Shown in pieces: positions 17,808 through 26,440 of a stretch of DNA of 64,000 nucleotides (the stretch's first letter is position 1; the number at the start of each line of letters is the position of its first letter). The stretch spans positions 18,377-82,376 of the forward strand of contig CAZDGK010000001.1 of the NCBI GenBank assembly GCA_964505035.1, given 5' to 3'. The notes under the pieces were generated by a model. It saw only the letters and a list, made by a program, of their open reading frames with translations, made no database searches and was not told the DNA's origin. The stretch is from CAZDGK01 sp964505035. GTDB lineage: Bacteria; Patescibacteriota; Saccharimonadia; UBA4664. Made by a program: the position numbers and the translations under genes.

Positions 17808-19427
17808 TTGGAAAAAACCACCGGGAATGATTTAATAAAGCTAATGGTTTGTCCCAACTGTAAGTCGACCGACATCATTAGTGTGCAAGATGAGTTTTTC
17901 TGCATTGCCTGCGGTCAGACAGTGCCGAAGCCACCGGGCGCTAAAGCCGGTCCGGTAGCCGCCACCGTGACTCCAGACGATCTCAAGGCCGCTATCGCCC
18001 GCGACCAACCACTGCCAGTCAAGTCTGATATGGCCGCCACTCCAGTTCCAACTCCAACTCCAGCTCCAGCACCGCCCACCCCGCCACCGCCGCCGGAAGC
18101 CGAGCCACCAAAACCTGAGCCTCCCACCGAGCTGGCCAAGTCCGAGCCGCCGCCTACCGTGCCCGCATCCGATCCCGAACCCGAGCCAGCACCAGCTGTC
18201 GCGGCAGGATCGCCTCTCATCATCAAGCGCCGCAAGCCCGGGCGCCCGAAGGCCGGCCGCTTGGATGTGCCGCTCGCCACTCCAGTAGCACCCGCACCCG
18301 TCGCCAGCGTCACGCCCGCCAAACCAGCCGCGCCAGCCATTCGCCCATCCAGCGTCCCGCGCCGCATCCTCACCGACATCGCCCCGCCAGTCCCGATCAT
18401 CGGCAGTCCCGGGCAGCCTACTCCGGCCGCCGACCAGCCGCCAGTGCCCAGCCCCGTCAGGCCTGGCTCGTCACTTCACCTCACCCTGCTCGCCGGCGCC
18501 AGCCTGCACGAGCGGATCCGGCCGGCCGTTTTTGGCTGGTCGCTGCTGCCGGCCGCCTTTCTAGCCGTAATCATCAGCGCCGGCATCACCGTGCTGGTAC
18601 GCGGCCACGTCAGCGACGTTTGGCAAGCCACTCAGCAAGCCGGCTGGGTGGTCTGGGGCGAACTCCTGCTCATCCTTGGACTCTACTATCTCAGCCACAG
18701 TCTAGTCAGCGCCGCCCTCACCTATGGCGCCGCTCGTCGTACCGACCACCGGCCAGTACCACCAGCCAGGCAATTCGCGGCTGCAGTCAATAGCTTTGGC
18801 CCCCGCCTCGGCCTGGACACCATCCTGACTATCACCCAGGCCGGGGTAATCGCCCTGGGCGCCCTCCTGCTGCTCAGTGGCCACCAAGCTTGGCCTCTCC
18901 CCGAGCTAGGACGCTATGCCGCGGTCTTCGTAGCCTTTGCCGCCCTCACCTACGTCATGGTCGGCCTCATTCTCATCCAGAATCTTGGCCGGGTTGGCCT
19001 CGGCCTAGCCGAGATCCGGGTCGTGCAGCAGCTAGCCATTAGCTGGCGGCTATTTCGCCGGCACTTTGAGCTAGTTGGCTTCCGGGCTCTTTGCCTCTTG
19101 CTCGAACTCATGCTGCTCGTGCCGTTCATAGCGGCCGCCGCCACCTTGCTGATTATGACGCCGCCCAGTCTCACCTGGGTCGTGGCCCTCGGCCTGATGG
19201 TCCTAGCCACCACCGCCGGCGCGTTGCTCGGCGGGGGGACTGCCGCCTGGTGGGAAACTGCTTACCGCCACCTCATTCAGTCAGACTATCCCAGCGACAC
19301 CGGCAGCCTACTGTCCGGCCGCGCCGCCGGCAAACCGCAGCCGTTTGCCCTCGCCGTCACGGCTGGCCTCGCCGGTATGCTAATTGTGGCCGCCGTCGCC
19401 TGGCCCTGGCTGTCACTCTATATATAA
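17808..19427 (+). CDS. Zinc-ribbon, Pro-rich, multi-pass membrane protein
   Basis: A protein of about 539 residues. The N-terminal zinc ribbon is C-x2-C...C-x2-C ('CPNC', 'CIAC'). It is followed by about 170 residues rich in Pro, Ala and Glu, and then roughly six hydrophobic helices. The start is uncertain: TTG 17808, or ATG 17844 directly before 'VCPNC'. A possible -10 TATAAC lies at 17777-17782. No catalytic motif is visible. The hydrophobic half resembles the uncharacterised membrane domains seen beside Gram-positive transporters, but I cannot name a family. Confidence 0.65.
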   Translation: MEKTTGNDLIKLMVCPNCKSTDIISVQDEFFCIACGQTVPKPPGAKAGPVAATVTPDDLKAAIARDQPLPVKSDMAATPVPTPTPAPAPPTPPPPPEAEPPKPEPPTELAKSEPPPTVPASDPEPEPAPAVAAGSPLIIKRRKPGRPKAGRLDVPLATPVAPAPVASVTPAKPAAPAIRPSSVPRRILTDIAPPVPIIGSPGQPTPAADQPPVPSPVRPGSSLHLTLLAGASLHERIRPAVFGWSLLPAAFLAVIISAGITVLVRGHVSDVWQATQQAGWVVWGELLLILGLYYLSHSLVSAALTYGAARRTDHRPVPPARQFAAAVNSFGPRLGLDTILTITQAGVIALGALLLLSGHQAWPLPELGRYAAVFVAFAALTYVMVGLILIQNLGRVGLGLAEIRVVQQLAISWRLFRRHFELVGFRALCLLLELMLLVPFIAAAATLLIMTPPSLTWVVALGLMVLATTAGALLGGGTAAWWETAYRHLIQSDYPSDTGSLLSGRAAGKPQPFALAVTAGLAGMLIVAAVAWPWLSLYI

Positions 19428-19428
19428 A

Positions 19429-19462
19429 GAAGAAGCCCCAGGCGCTGATACGCGCCCGGGGC
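19429..19462. terminator. Bidirectional terminator hairpin
   Basis: An 11-base-pair stem with one mismatch (19435-19445 with 19452-19462) between convergent genes. On the minus strand it is followed by TTCTTCTTT, so it serves the glycosyltransferase operon best. Confidence 0.6.
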
Positions 19463-19470
19463 CCTGTGGC

Positions 19471-21048
19471 CTATCGCTTGATGGCCGGTCGGATCTTATA
19501 GATCCGGATCGTTTCCTTGAAGCCGGTGAATTCGGCTACCACCGTACCGTACCCGAGCAGGCGAGTGAGCGCCTGACTAGTGGGTAGTTTCTCCGTGGTG
19601 GTTTCGTAGGTGATGATGAAATCGGGCCGGCCGGCTGCTTGCTCACACTCTTGTGCGTGTGTGATCTTGCAGTACGGCTGTCCGATCTGATTACCGATAA
19701 ATTCCTCGGTAATCACCTTGGCATCAGGCGGCGCGTTCTGCGCGTCTGCCATCCAGGCCAGTGTCTGCCCAACGGCGTTGTCCGGGTGGACCACGATCCG
19801 TTCGGCGTATGACACCAACCCGCCGGCTATGACGAGCAGAGTTAGCGCCGTTACCATCACCTTTCTGAGCTTGCCCCAGGAGCGTTGCCGCAGCCACAGC
19901 TGCAGTTCCGCCGCCAGGTAGCAAGCCGCCGGCACGAGTATCAGTATCAGGTAATGCGGGAGCCACAAGTGCCCCAGCCCAAATACTGCGTAGCTCGCGA
20001 GAGCCCAGGCGAACAGCAGAGAGTTCGCGCGGCGTACCGGTTCGAAGCCTTCATTGCGCAGCGATCGCCACGCCAGAGGCACGTAACCAAACCACGACTG
20101 CGGTTTACTGCTCAGGCGAACCGTGCGGACAGTTTCAATGAGAACCTGCCAACACCGCCAGAGCAGCAGCCCGCCCACCAGTGCCAGCAACCCTACCGAT
20201 GCCAGGTAGATGCTGTACTGATGAACCAGCGGACCAACGGCACTCGAAGTGCCCTGAACCGCACCGCGCGACTTGACGATGCCAGTCGCGCGTAGCAATT
20301 GGTGGTAATTGTCAGATATGAACTGCTTGCCAGCCCACACCGACATGCCAAGTACGAACGCCACACCCATGGTCGCGGCGCCGGCCAGCACCGTCAGGAA
20401 CTGACGGAGCCGGTAGCGCTCGAGCCACAGGTAGAGCAATCCGCCCAGCAGGAACGTCACCCCGACCAGCTTGTACACCGTGATGGCGCCAAGCACGAGC
20501 CCGGCTGCGTACAGCCGCGCCCAAGTCGGTCGTGTGCTGAGCCGCCAGAAGCCCCACAGAGCTATCAGCCCCAGTGGCACCTGGACGTTTTCTGCCCAGC
20601 CCACGCGGTTCGTAAATACCAACCAGCCGTCAAAGGCCACAAAAGCTGCTGCCAGCAAACCTGCCCCCTGTCCGACGAGTCGGCGCAGGAGCCAGGCGAC
20701 CACGATGACCGTGGCCACGCCGGCGACAGCGCTCAGGAGGCGAGCCTGGGTCATCCCCGAGCCCACCAGCCTGAACCACCCCGCTTCCACCAGGAACAAA
20801 AATGGCGGGTGCGAAGTGTACGGTACAGCCTGGCCGATGTATTCGGCCTTGGCGCTCAGCTGGCCAGATGAGGCCAGCCGCGCCGCGATCGCCTCATACA
20901 GCGACTCGTCTACGTCGTAGCCGGGCCACGCATTTCGCCCGAACCGCAGAGCGGCTCCGGCAGCAGCGATCAGAACCACGGCCAGGCCGTACCAGTGGCG
21001 GAACAATGCGCCCCGCCACCTGTGCCTGTTGGGCACCAAGTTGGTCAC
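19471..21048 (-). CDS. GT39/ArnT-like membrane glycosyltransferase
   Basis: A protein of about 525 residues with around ten hydrophobic helices. The first lumenal loop carries 'GYDVDESLYEAIAARL', with the Asp-Glu typical of the PMT/ArnT fold that uses polyprenyl-phosphate sugars. A soluble C-terminal part follows. The GTG start at 21048 overlaps the upstream stop as GTGA and has GGAGG 7 bases upstream, so it is translationally coupled to the GtrA-GT2 gene. The pair probably makes and uses a lipid-linked sugar outside the membrane. Confidence 0.82.
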   Translation of the reverse strand: MTNLVPNRHRWRGALFRHWYGLAVVLIAAAGAALRFGRNAWPGYDVDESLYEAIAARLASSGQLSAKAEYIGQAVPYTSHPPFLFLVEAGWFRLVGSGMTQARLLSAVAGVATVIVVAWLLRRLVGQGAGLLAAAFVAFDGWLVFTNRVGWAENVQVPLGLIALWGFWRLSTRPTWARLYAAGLVLGAITVYKLVGVTFLLGGLLYLWLERYRLRQFLTVLAGAATMGVAFVLGMSVWAGKQFISDNYHQLLRATGIVKSRGAVQGTSSAVGPLVHQYSIYLASVGLLALVGGLLLWRCWQVLIETVRTVRLSSKPQSWFGYVPLAWRSLRNEGFEPVRRANSLLFAWALASYAVFGLGHLWLPHYLILILVPAACYLAAELQLWLRQRSWGKLRKVMVTALTLLVIAGGLVSYAERIVVHPDNAVGQTLAWMADAQNAPPDAKVITEEFIGNQIGQPYCKITHAQECEQAAGRPDFIITYETTTEKLPTSQALTRLLGYGTVVAEFTGFKETIRIYKIRPAIKR

Positions 21049-22730
21049 CTGGCGTCCTCCCTCCATTCCGATGGACGGTTGTTGACGATCAGGCGCGACC
21101 GCACCCGACCGACCCGCGGCATCACTGGCGGCGCAAATCCGCGCCGGGTGAACCGCTGGCAATTACCGTACACGAATGTCGAGCTAAATACCGCACCGAT
21201 GAACGGATACAAGACCCCTTCAACGTGCTGAGCCGACAAAACGTTGGTCAAAATGAGCGACAGCGTCGCCGCCGCCATCAAGTCCAACGCCACTACGGGT
21301 TGATACATCACACCAAGCACAGCCGCCGCGACACCAATCGGTATCGCTATCAGCTGCGCCAGCCGGAAGACCGAGAACGGGGAATAGGGGTAGGCCACAA
21401 TGAAGTCGCCGCACCCTCGCCCCGATCGCATGTACTCCCGGAGAAGCGCCCTAAACCCCTCCCGGTGCGATCGGCGAGCCGACAGCAGGGGAGTGGTGTA
21501 GATGGTGAATCCCGCCCGCAGAGCCCGCCACGCATACTCGTAGTCTTCGTACGAGTTCGTGAAATCGGGCCTGGGCTCGTGAATGGCATTCCAAACTTCG
21601 CGCCGTACTGCCAGATTGGCCGTCACCGGTGGTTTGAATTCACCGATGTTGTCCGCCGTGAGGCGGAACGGCCTAACTACACGAGGGGTCTTCGACCCAC
21701 TGGTGGTCCGGTCAATAAACCGGCCCCAGAAGCTGTGCGCCACACCCGTCACCGGGCCGGCCACAAACTTCTCGCCGCCGGTCGTCAGCAGGTCCACAAT
21801 ATTGGCGAGCCAATATTTGCCTGGCATCAGATCGGCATCCGCATAGACAATGATCTCGCTGTCTTGGGAGACATAGAGCATGCCTTGCTGCCGCTTGGCG
21901 TTCGCATCCCGCCCTGGCGAAACGACCTTGACTTCGACGTTGTTGATCGCGGCGCCGGCCATAAATTGACCGATGCCGCTCCACGTCTGGTCGTAGGGGT
22001 CGCCTACCAGGACGAGCTGAACGTTGCGCGGATAGCTGCGAACGTAGGTCTGGCGGTTGAGAGCTCCCAGCAAGCGGCCAATTGAATCGCCGTTGTTCTT
22101 GCAGGGAACCACAATGCTTACCTTGGGATATCGGGTCACGATAGTGCCGTGGTCCGCTGGGTCCGGCTGTTCGCCTGGCGCGAACGTGTACGTGTCGTTG
22201 GCCGTGTAGTTAAACGCAGCTCCGACAATCGCACCCGCCACGTAGGCGAGCCAGGCCGGTAGTCCCAGCCCCGGGATTCCATACCCCGACACCCACAGAC
22301 CATTTGTCTGCAGGTTGTACAGGATTTGGTTGAGCCCAAAGGTAAACAAACGGGCGTAGTGGAAGTACAGCCACGAGCGCCGGAACCCAACGGCCCGGCG
22401 GTCGCTCCACGTGATGTACCGGCTGCCGAGGAAGTTTAGTTCCACGGATACCGCACCTTCCAGAAGATAGCTCCAGAAGTTCGGCCAGCCCAGGACATTG
22501 CGCAGGAAGTACAGCAACCCGGCTCCGATTATGAAGACCGAGATGCCGACACCTGCGAACTTAACGACCCGTAGTGCGTAGCGCACGAGATACACGATCT
22601 CGCGCCACCGGAATACGTACAGAGTTCGCCTTAGCAGGTAGAAATAACCTACCAGCAGGGTCCACACCACCGAGAACGGTGGCGGAACCCGGGTGAACCT
22701 GTCTGGTACCCCCGCCCGATGAGTTCTCAA
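21045..22730 (-). CDS. GtrA-like domain fused to family 2 glycosyltransferase
   Basis: A protein of about 561 residues. Residues about 45-200 contain four hydrophobic helices with GtrA-like features ('LNFLGSRYITWSD', 'AFNYTANDTYTF'). A GT2 domain follows ('VSIVVPCKNNGDSIGRLL', acidic 'YADADLMPGKYW', acceptor motif 'EDYEYAWRALRAGF'), then two or three C-terminal helices. GtrA proteins are linked to flipping polyprenyl-linked sugars, and GT2 enzymes make them. TTG 22730 is the likely start, 5 bases after AGAGAGGAG. It is coupled to the GT39 gene. Confidence 0.82.
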   Translation of the reverse strand: MRTHRAGVPDRFTRVPPPFSVVWTLLVGYFYLLRRTLYVFRWREIVYLVRYALRVVKFAGVGISVFIIGAGLLYFLRNVLGWPNFWSYLLEGAVSVELNFLGSRYITWSDRRAVGFRRSWLYFHYARLFTFGLNQILYNLQTNGLWVSGYGIPGLGLPAWLAYVAGAIVGAAFNYTANDTYTFAPGEQPDPADHGTIVTRYPKVSIVVPCKNNGDSIGRLLGALNRQTYVRSYPRNVQLVLVGDPYDQTWSGIGQFMAGAAINNVEVKVVSPGRDANAKRQQGMLYVSQDSEIIVYADADLMPGKYWLANIVDLLTTGGEKFVAGPVTGVAHSFWGRFIDRTTSGSKTPRVVRPFRLTADNIGEFKPPVTANLAVRREVWNAIHEPRPDFTNSYEDYEYAWRALRAGFTIYTTPLLSARRSHREGFRALLREYMRSGRGCGDFIVAYPYSPFSVFRLAQLIAIPIGVAAAVLGVMYQPVVALDLMAAATLSLILTNVLSAQHVEGVLYPFIGAVFSSTFVYGNCQRFTRRGFAPPVMPRVGRVRSRLIVNNRPSEWREDAR

Positions 22731-22878
22731 CCCATCTCCTCTCTCTAGGCTTGTGAAAGGGCATGCCGGCCACGCGGTCGACACTGGCGGATACAGCAGC
22801 AATCTGCCACAGTATGCAGACCACTTTAACACAAAATGGTCAATATGTGAAGCAGATTAGCTTGGCCAAGCGCCTAGC

Positions 22879-24528
22879 TTACGGCACCAGTTCGATCCAT
22901 ACTGTATTGCCAGTCGCGCTGCTGCCCAGGCCAGGCAAACTGCCGCCCGCGTAGGCCGTCGTTTTGGCCAGTACCGGTGAGAGCCCGGCTACGCCGCCAG
23001 CCAATGTAGCACCCTTCACCGACAACGTCGTGCCCGTCCAAGCAATCGCCAGATATAGCTGCTGACTGACTGAGGTGTTTATAGTGCTGTCGAGCGCCAG
23101 GTTGTCGTAGAGCGTGGAGGCCGTCGTCACCGTGGTATGAATATCCGCCGTCGATGCGAGCAGCACGTTACTCGAGTTATAGACACCCAACCGCACCTCG
23201 GTCAGTCCGGCCGGCGTCGTCGTCCCCGTGGCAAAGCGGATCTTCGTAAAGCTCGAGGCCACCTTGGCGTAGGCCAGGATGCCATACACCGTGCCGGTAG
23301 TCAGGTTGAGATTGCCCGAGGCGATCAGCCGGCTCATCGTCGACACATTGCTACTACGCCGCAGCTCAAACTCATCAAAGAAGTTATTGGCCGATACCGA
23401 TCCTGTCACATTCAGGTTGCCAGTCACGGTCACGTCACCAGTCCCGGCATTGACCACGAAACTGTCGGTATTAGTGCCGTCGCCCTTCAGGATGCGGAAT
23501 GTGCGCGTTTGGGTAGTGTTGGTGTTGCGAAAAATCCGGTAAGTCGCATTGTGGGCGTTGTCTTGCGTCAGCACATCATTGTCGATAATCGTGTGGCCAT
23601 TCACATCCAGAGTCGGCGTTTGATTGCCCAACACGGTGCCCGCCGCCGTCTTAAACTGCAGCCGCCCTGCCATCGTGATGTTGCCAGTCTTGGCGTCCAT
23701 AAATATCACCTGCGTGGCGGTGCCGTCGGCCGCATACAGTGCCCAGGTAGCCGTGCTCGTATTGGTGTCGCGGAATACCCGCACCGCCGCCCCCGTAGTA
23801 TTGTCCAGACCCACCCCAATATCGAGCGTCGCCACACCGCCGGCGTCCACGTTGTAGGTCAGCTTGCCCACGGTGTAGTTAGTGCCGCTCGATGTCCCAG
23901 CCGCCACCGAGCCACTGGTTGGGGTATTAAAGGTGATGCCAAACTGCGTGTTCGGACTATTGATGCCATTCTCGATATAGAGCATCGAGCACGAATAAAA
24001 CGCCGCCTGCGTCTGATCAGCGTCACTCTTGAGCCTAAACCGGGTCACCAATACCGACGAGTTGGGCCCGGTAGGGTCGGCCGCCGTCTTGACCTCCAAG
24101 CCGTGGTGACTCGAACCGCTCGGGATCAGGTCGTGCCAGCCCAGCCAGGCCTGTACCCGCCCGTTCACATCAATCCACACCGGACCGCCCCGGCTTAGCG
24201 TACCCTCGTCCTGGAACACGATGTTCTTCTGCACGAACCCACCCGGATCATTGACCGAGTTCATCACAATCTGCCCGGTCCGGGCCGCTTGTTCCGGAAA
24301 TGCCAGATTACCACTAAACGTCTTCGTACCCGACGCCGTCTCGTTGCCCGACAGGTGCATCACAGTGCTATCGGTCGCCTTGGCCGCCAGGTCGCTCACA
24401 AGATTGGTGATTTGGGCTTGAGAAAGGCTTTTAATGGTGCCGTCCGCATTGTGCGTCACCATTAGGAAATCATTCAGAATATCGCCCCAGACGCCGTCAT
24501 CGCCTCCGGGCTGTGGCAGCCGCGACAC
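22879..24528 (-). CDS. Tail-fibre-like surface protein
   Basis: A 549-residue protein with no signal peptide or helix in its first 60 residues. It begins 'LPQPGGDDGVWGDILNDFL', a start seen in CPR fibre-like proteins. The body repeats units such as 'FRIxxxDGTxxDSFVVNAGTGDVTVTGNLNVTG' and the C-terminal 150 residues form a distinct beta-rich head. It resembles phage tail fibres or adhesins rather than an enzyme. The start is GTG 24528, with AGGAGG 12 bases away, so initiation is uncertain. Export, if any, would need a non-Sec route. Confidence 0.75.
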   Translation of the reverse strand: MSRLPQPGGDDGVWGDILNDFLMVTHNADGTIKSLSQAQITNLVSDLAAKATDSTVMHLSGNETASGTKTFSGNLAFPEQAARTGQIVMNSVNDPGGFVQKNIVFQDEGTLSRGGPVWIDVNGRVQAWLGWHDLIPSGSSHHGLEVKTAADPTGPNSSVLVTRFRLKSDADQTQAAFYSCSMLYIENGINSPNTQFGITFNTPTSGSVAAGTSSGTNYTVGKLTYNVDAGGVATLDIGVGLDNTTGAAVRVFRDTNTSTATWALYAADGTATQVIFMDAKTGNITMAGRLQFKTAAGTVLGNQTPTLDVNGHTIIDNDVLTQDNAHNATYRIFRNTNTTQTRTFRILKGDGTNTDSFVVNAGTGDVTVTGNLNVTGSVSANNFFDEFELRRSSNVSTMSRLIASGNLNLTTGTVYGILAYAKVASSFTKIRFATGTTTPAGLTEVRLGVYNSSNVLLASTADIHTTVTTASTLYDNLALDSTINTSVSQQLYLAIAWTGTTLSVKGATLAGGVAGLSPVLAKTTAYAGGSLPGLGSSATGNTVWIELVP

Positions 24529-24609
24529 TAGACTATTTGCCCTCCTGACTCCAAACCAGTTATGCCTCTAGCCTAGCATTGATATCCGGTCATCTCAAGC
24601 CTCGTCATC

Positions 24610-24683
24610 TTGCAAATCACCCAGTCGATGATATACTAGGCGCCATGCCCAACCCTGGGCACACCTTCGACCAGAAGGAGTAG
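24610..24683 (+). promoter_or_regulatory. Promoter and possible leaderless 12-codon upstream ORF
   Basis: TTGCAA (24610-24615), 16 bases, TATACT (24632-24637). An ATG 7 bases later (24645) opens a 12-codon frame that stops (TAG 24681-24683) 3 bases before the next gene and contains that gene's AAGGAG. It could couple translation, or the match could be chance. Confidence 0.4.
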
Positions 24684-24686
24684 GGG

Positions 24687-25301
24687 ATGACTCAATCCCG
24701 TACTGATCCACGCAAAGCGCGGCTCAAGAAGTACTTTGGCAACGCCGCCGGCATCCTCGTGCTACTGGTAACAGCTAGCATGGTCATCGGCCTCATCTGG
24801 CTGGTCGTCACCGGCGTCCAGCACGACAACCAGTTAGCCAACCAGGCCCGCGGCGACAGCCGTGCCTGCCACGAGGCCTTCTACCGGGAGCACCATGTCG
24901 CCCTCACCCAGAGCGTCATGGTCGACTCGCTGGCTGACGGCCAAGGCGGCTGGCTCGATAATTACTTCAGCCCCGTGGTCGGCGACGTCGGCTTGGCGCC
25001 GTCCGAGCTCAAGGCCGGCCAGGCTACCGATGGTAAGGTGTTCGTAGAATCCGGCACACTCAACGCCACAGACTATGCACTGGACAACAACCAGCTGCGT
25101 CTGTTCATTGAGCGCCACGACGGCCAGCTCTCGGTCACGCTGCTGTGGGACGAGGGCGACCCGCTGGAGATCCCGCACACGCCACTCGAGAGCATCCAAA
25201 GCCGCCTCGGTGACCCCACCGCGGCGGTAACGGTCAGGGCCGAGCAGGTCTCAGACAAGTGCTTCATTACGGCTGCCGAGAGGGGCGCCGTCAACACCTA
25301 G
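24687..25301 (+). CDS. Single-pass membrane protein of unknown function
   Basis: A 204-residue protein with a basic N-terminus, one transmembrane helix (about residues 20-43) and an exported domain of about 155 residues with two Cys (near 58 and 190) that could form a disulfide. No recognisable family. AGAAGGAG precedes ATG 24687. It lies just upstream of tatA but has its own terminator. Confidence 0.65.
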   Translation: MTQSRTDPRKARLKKYFGNAAGILVLLVTASMVIGLIWLVVTGVQHDNQLANQARGDSRACHEAFYREHHVALTQSVMVDSLADGQGGWLDNYFSPVVGDVGLAPSELKAGQATDGKVFVESGTLNATDYALDNNQLRLFIERHDGQLSVTLLWDEGDPLEIPHTPLESIQSRLGDPTAAVTVRAEQVSDKCFITAAERGAVNT

Positions 25302-25315
25302 ACGAACCCTCCGAC

Positions 25316-25349
25316 CCCGCCACCGCGTATTAGCTGTGGCGGGATTTTT
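25316..25349 (+). terminator. Intrinsic terminator
   Basis: A perfect 8-base-pair stem CCCGCCAC/GTGGCGGG with a 12-base loop, followed by A and five T. Confidence 0.85.
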
Positions 25350-25388
25350 CGTGATATGATGCAGGCATAAGTGCTGTGAGGGATTATT

Positions 25389-25586
25389 ATGTTTGGCAAA
25401 TTTGAAACGCTGCTGGTGGTGCTCGTCATCATCTTGATCCTGTTCGGTGCCAAGAAGCTCCCCGAGCTCAGCCGCGGCATCTCCGAGAGCGTCCGCGAAA
25501 TCCGCAAGGGCTTCCGCGACGAGCCAACGGCCGACAAACCGGCCGCCGATGGCGACGCGGCCAAAGCCAAAGATTCGCAAAGCTAG
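25389..25586 (+). CDS. tatA: Twin-arginine translocase subunit TatA
   Basis: A 65-residue protein: one N-terminal transmembrane helix, the hinge 'LFGAKKLPEL' with the conserved F-G-x-K-K-L-P, an amphipathic helix with Arg/Lys/Glu, and a short acidic/polar tail. The length is normal for TatA. An extended -10 (TGA-TATGAT, 25352-25360) and a GAGGG ribosome site precede it. It sits 8 bases ahead of tatC, so the two form a minimal TatAC system for exporting folded proteins. Confidence 0.93.
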   Translation: MFGKFETLLVVLVIILILFGAKKLPELSRGISESVREIRKGFRDEPTADKPAADGDAAKAKDSQS

Positions 25587-25594
25587 GAACCACC

Positions 25595-26440
25595 GTGGCT
25601 GCCCAGGTTGATGTTTCGGCCTCGTCACCGCAGATGCTCCCGGTCAGTCAGCATCTGCGCGAGCTCCGGCGGCGGCTCAGCTATCCGGCCGGCGTGGTGC
25701 TGCTGGGCGCAGGCCTCGCCTACATCTGGCGGCAACCGCTCATCGAGCTAATGCGCCGGCCGCTTGGCCAGCCGTTGTTTTATACCTCGCCCACCGCCGG
25801 CTTCAATTTCGTCATGGAGCTCTGCCTGCTCGCCGGCTTTCTGCTGGCTCTGCCGGTGCTCTGCTACCAGCTGGTGCGTTTCATCGAGCCAGTGTTTACG
25901 CAGCGTCTACGTGGCCGCGATATCGTACGGCTCATCAGTACCTCATCTGTCCTCGTCCTAGCCGGTGTCGCCTTTGGCTACTATCTCAGCCTGCCAGCCG
26001 CCCTGCGCTTCTTCACGCTCGTCGGCAGCAACGACCTGCGGCCGCTCATCTCGGCCGATCAGTATCTGCGCTTCCTCCTCAGCCACCTCGCCATCTTTGC
26101 TGCCGCCTTCCAGCTACCCCTGCTACTGCTCGTAATCAATCGCTTCACGCCCCTCGACCCGCGCCGCCTCGGCCGGGCCCGCCGCTACGTCATCGTCGGT
26201 GCCTTCGCTCTGGCTCTCATCGTGCCCTGGGCGCCCGACCCTTTGAGCCAGCTCATCCTAGCCCTGCCGATCATCGCGCTCTACGAGCTGTCGATACTGC
26301 TGGTGCGGCTATCCAACCGCCACCGCCTGACCGATCTGCCACCGCCACCAGTCATCCCGCGGCTCAAACCCGCCGTCCCCAAACCGCCACAACCGCCGGC
26401 CAAACGCCGGACAGGTCCCGTCAACCTGCGCGACCGTTAG
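25595..26440 (+). CDS. tatC: Twin-arginine translocase subunit TatC
   Basis: A 281-residue protein with six helices. The signal-recognition motif 'SQHLRELRRRL' lies before the first helix, the Glu of 'FNFVMELCLLAGF' is conserved, and the late loop-helix 'APDPLSQLILALPIIALYELS' is diagnostic. The C-terminus adds a Pro/Arg/Lys-rich tail of about 45 residues. GTG 25595 follows AGGA. TatC binds twin-arginine signal peptides; a candidate substrate lies at 28377-28574. Confidence 0.93.
   Translation: MAAQVDVSASSPQMLPVSQHLRELRRRLSYPAGVVLLGAGLAYIWRQPLIELMRRPLGQPLFYTSPTAGFNFVMELCLLAGFLLALPVLCYQLVRFIEPVFTQRLRGRDIVRLISTSSVLVLAGVAFGYYLSLPAALRFFTLVGSNDLRPLISADQYLRFLLSHLAIFAAAFQLPLLLLVINRFTPLDPRRLGRARRYVIVGAFALALIVPWAPDPLSQLILALPIIALYELSILLVRLSNRHRLTDLPPPPVIPRLKPAVPKPPQPPAKRRTGPVNLRDR

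Noticed and set aside
20802..22085. A 427-codon plus-strand frame over the glycosyltransferase genes
   Set aside because: It is antisense to two well-supported genes, its product is Arg/His/Pro-rich with no domain, and long antisense frames are expected at this GC content.
23137..24198. A 353-codon plus-strand frame opposite the fibre-like protein
   Set aside because: Arg/His-rich shadow without a domain or ribosome site; the minus-strand protein has clear repeats and family features.
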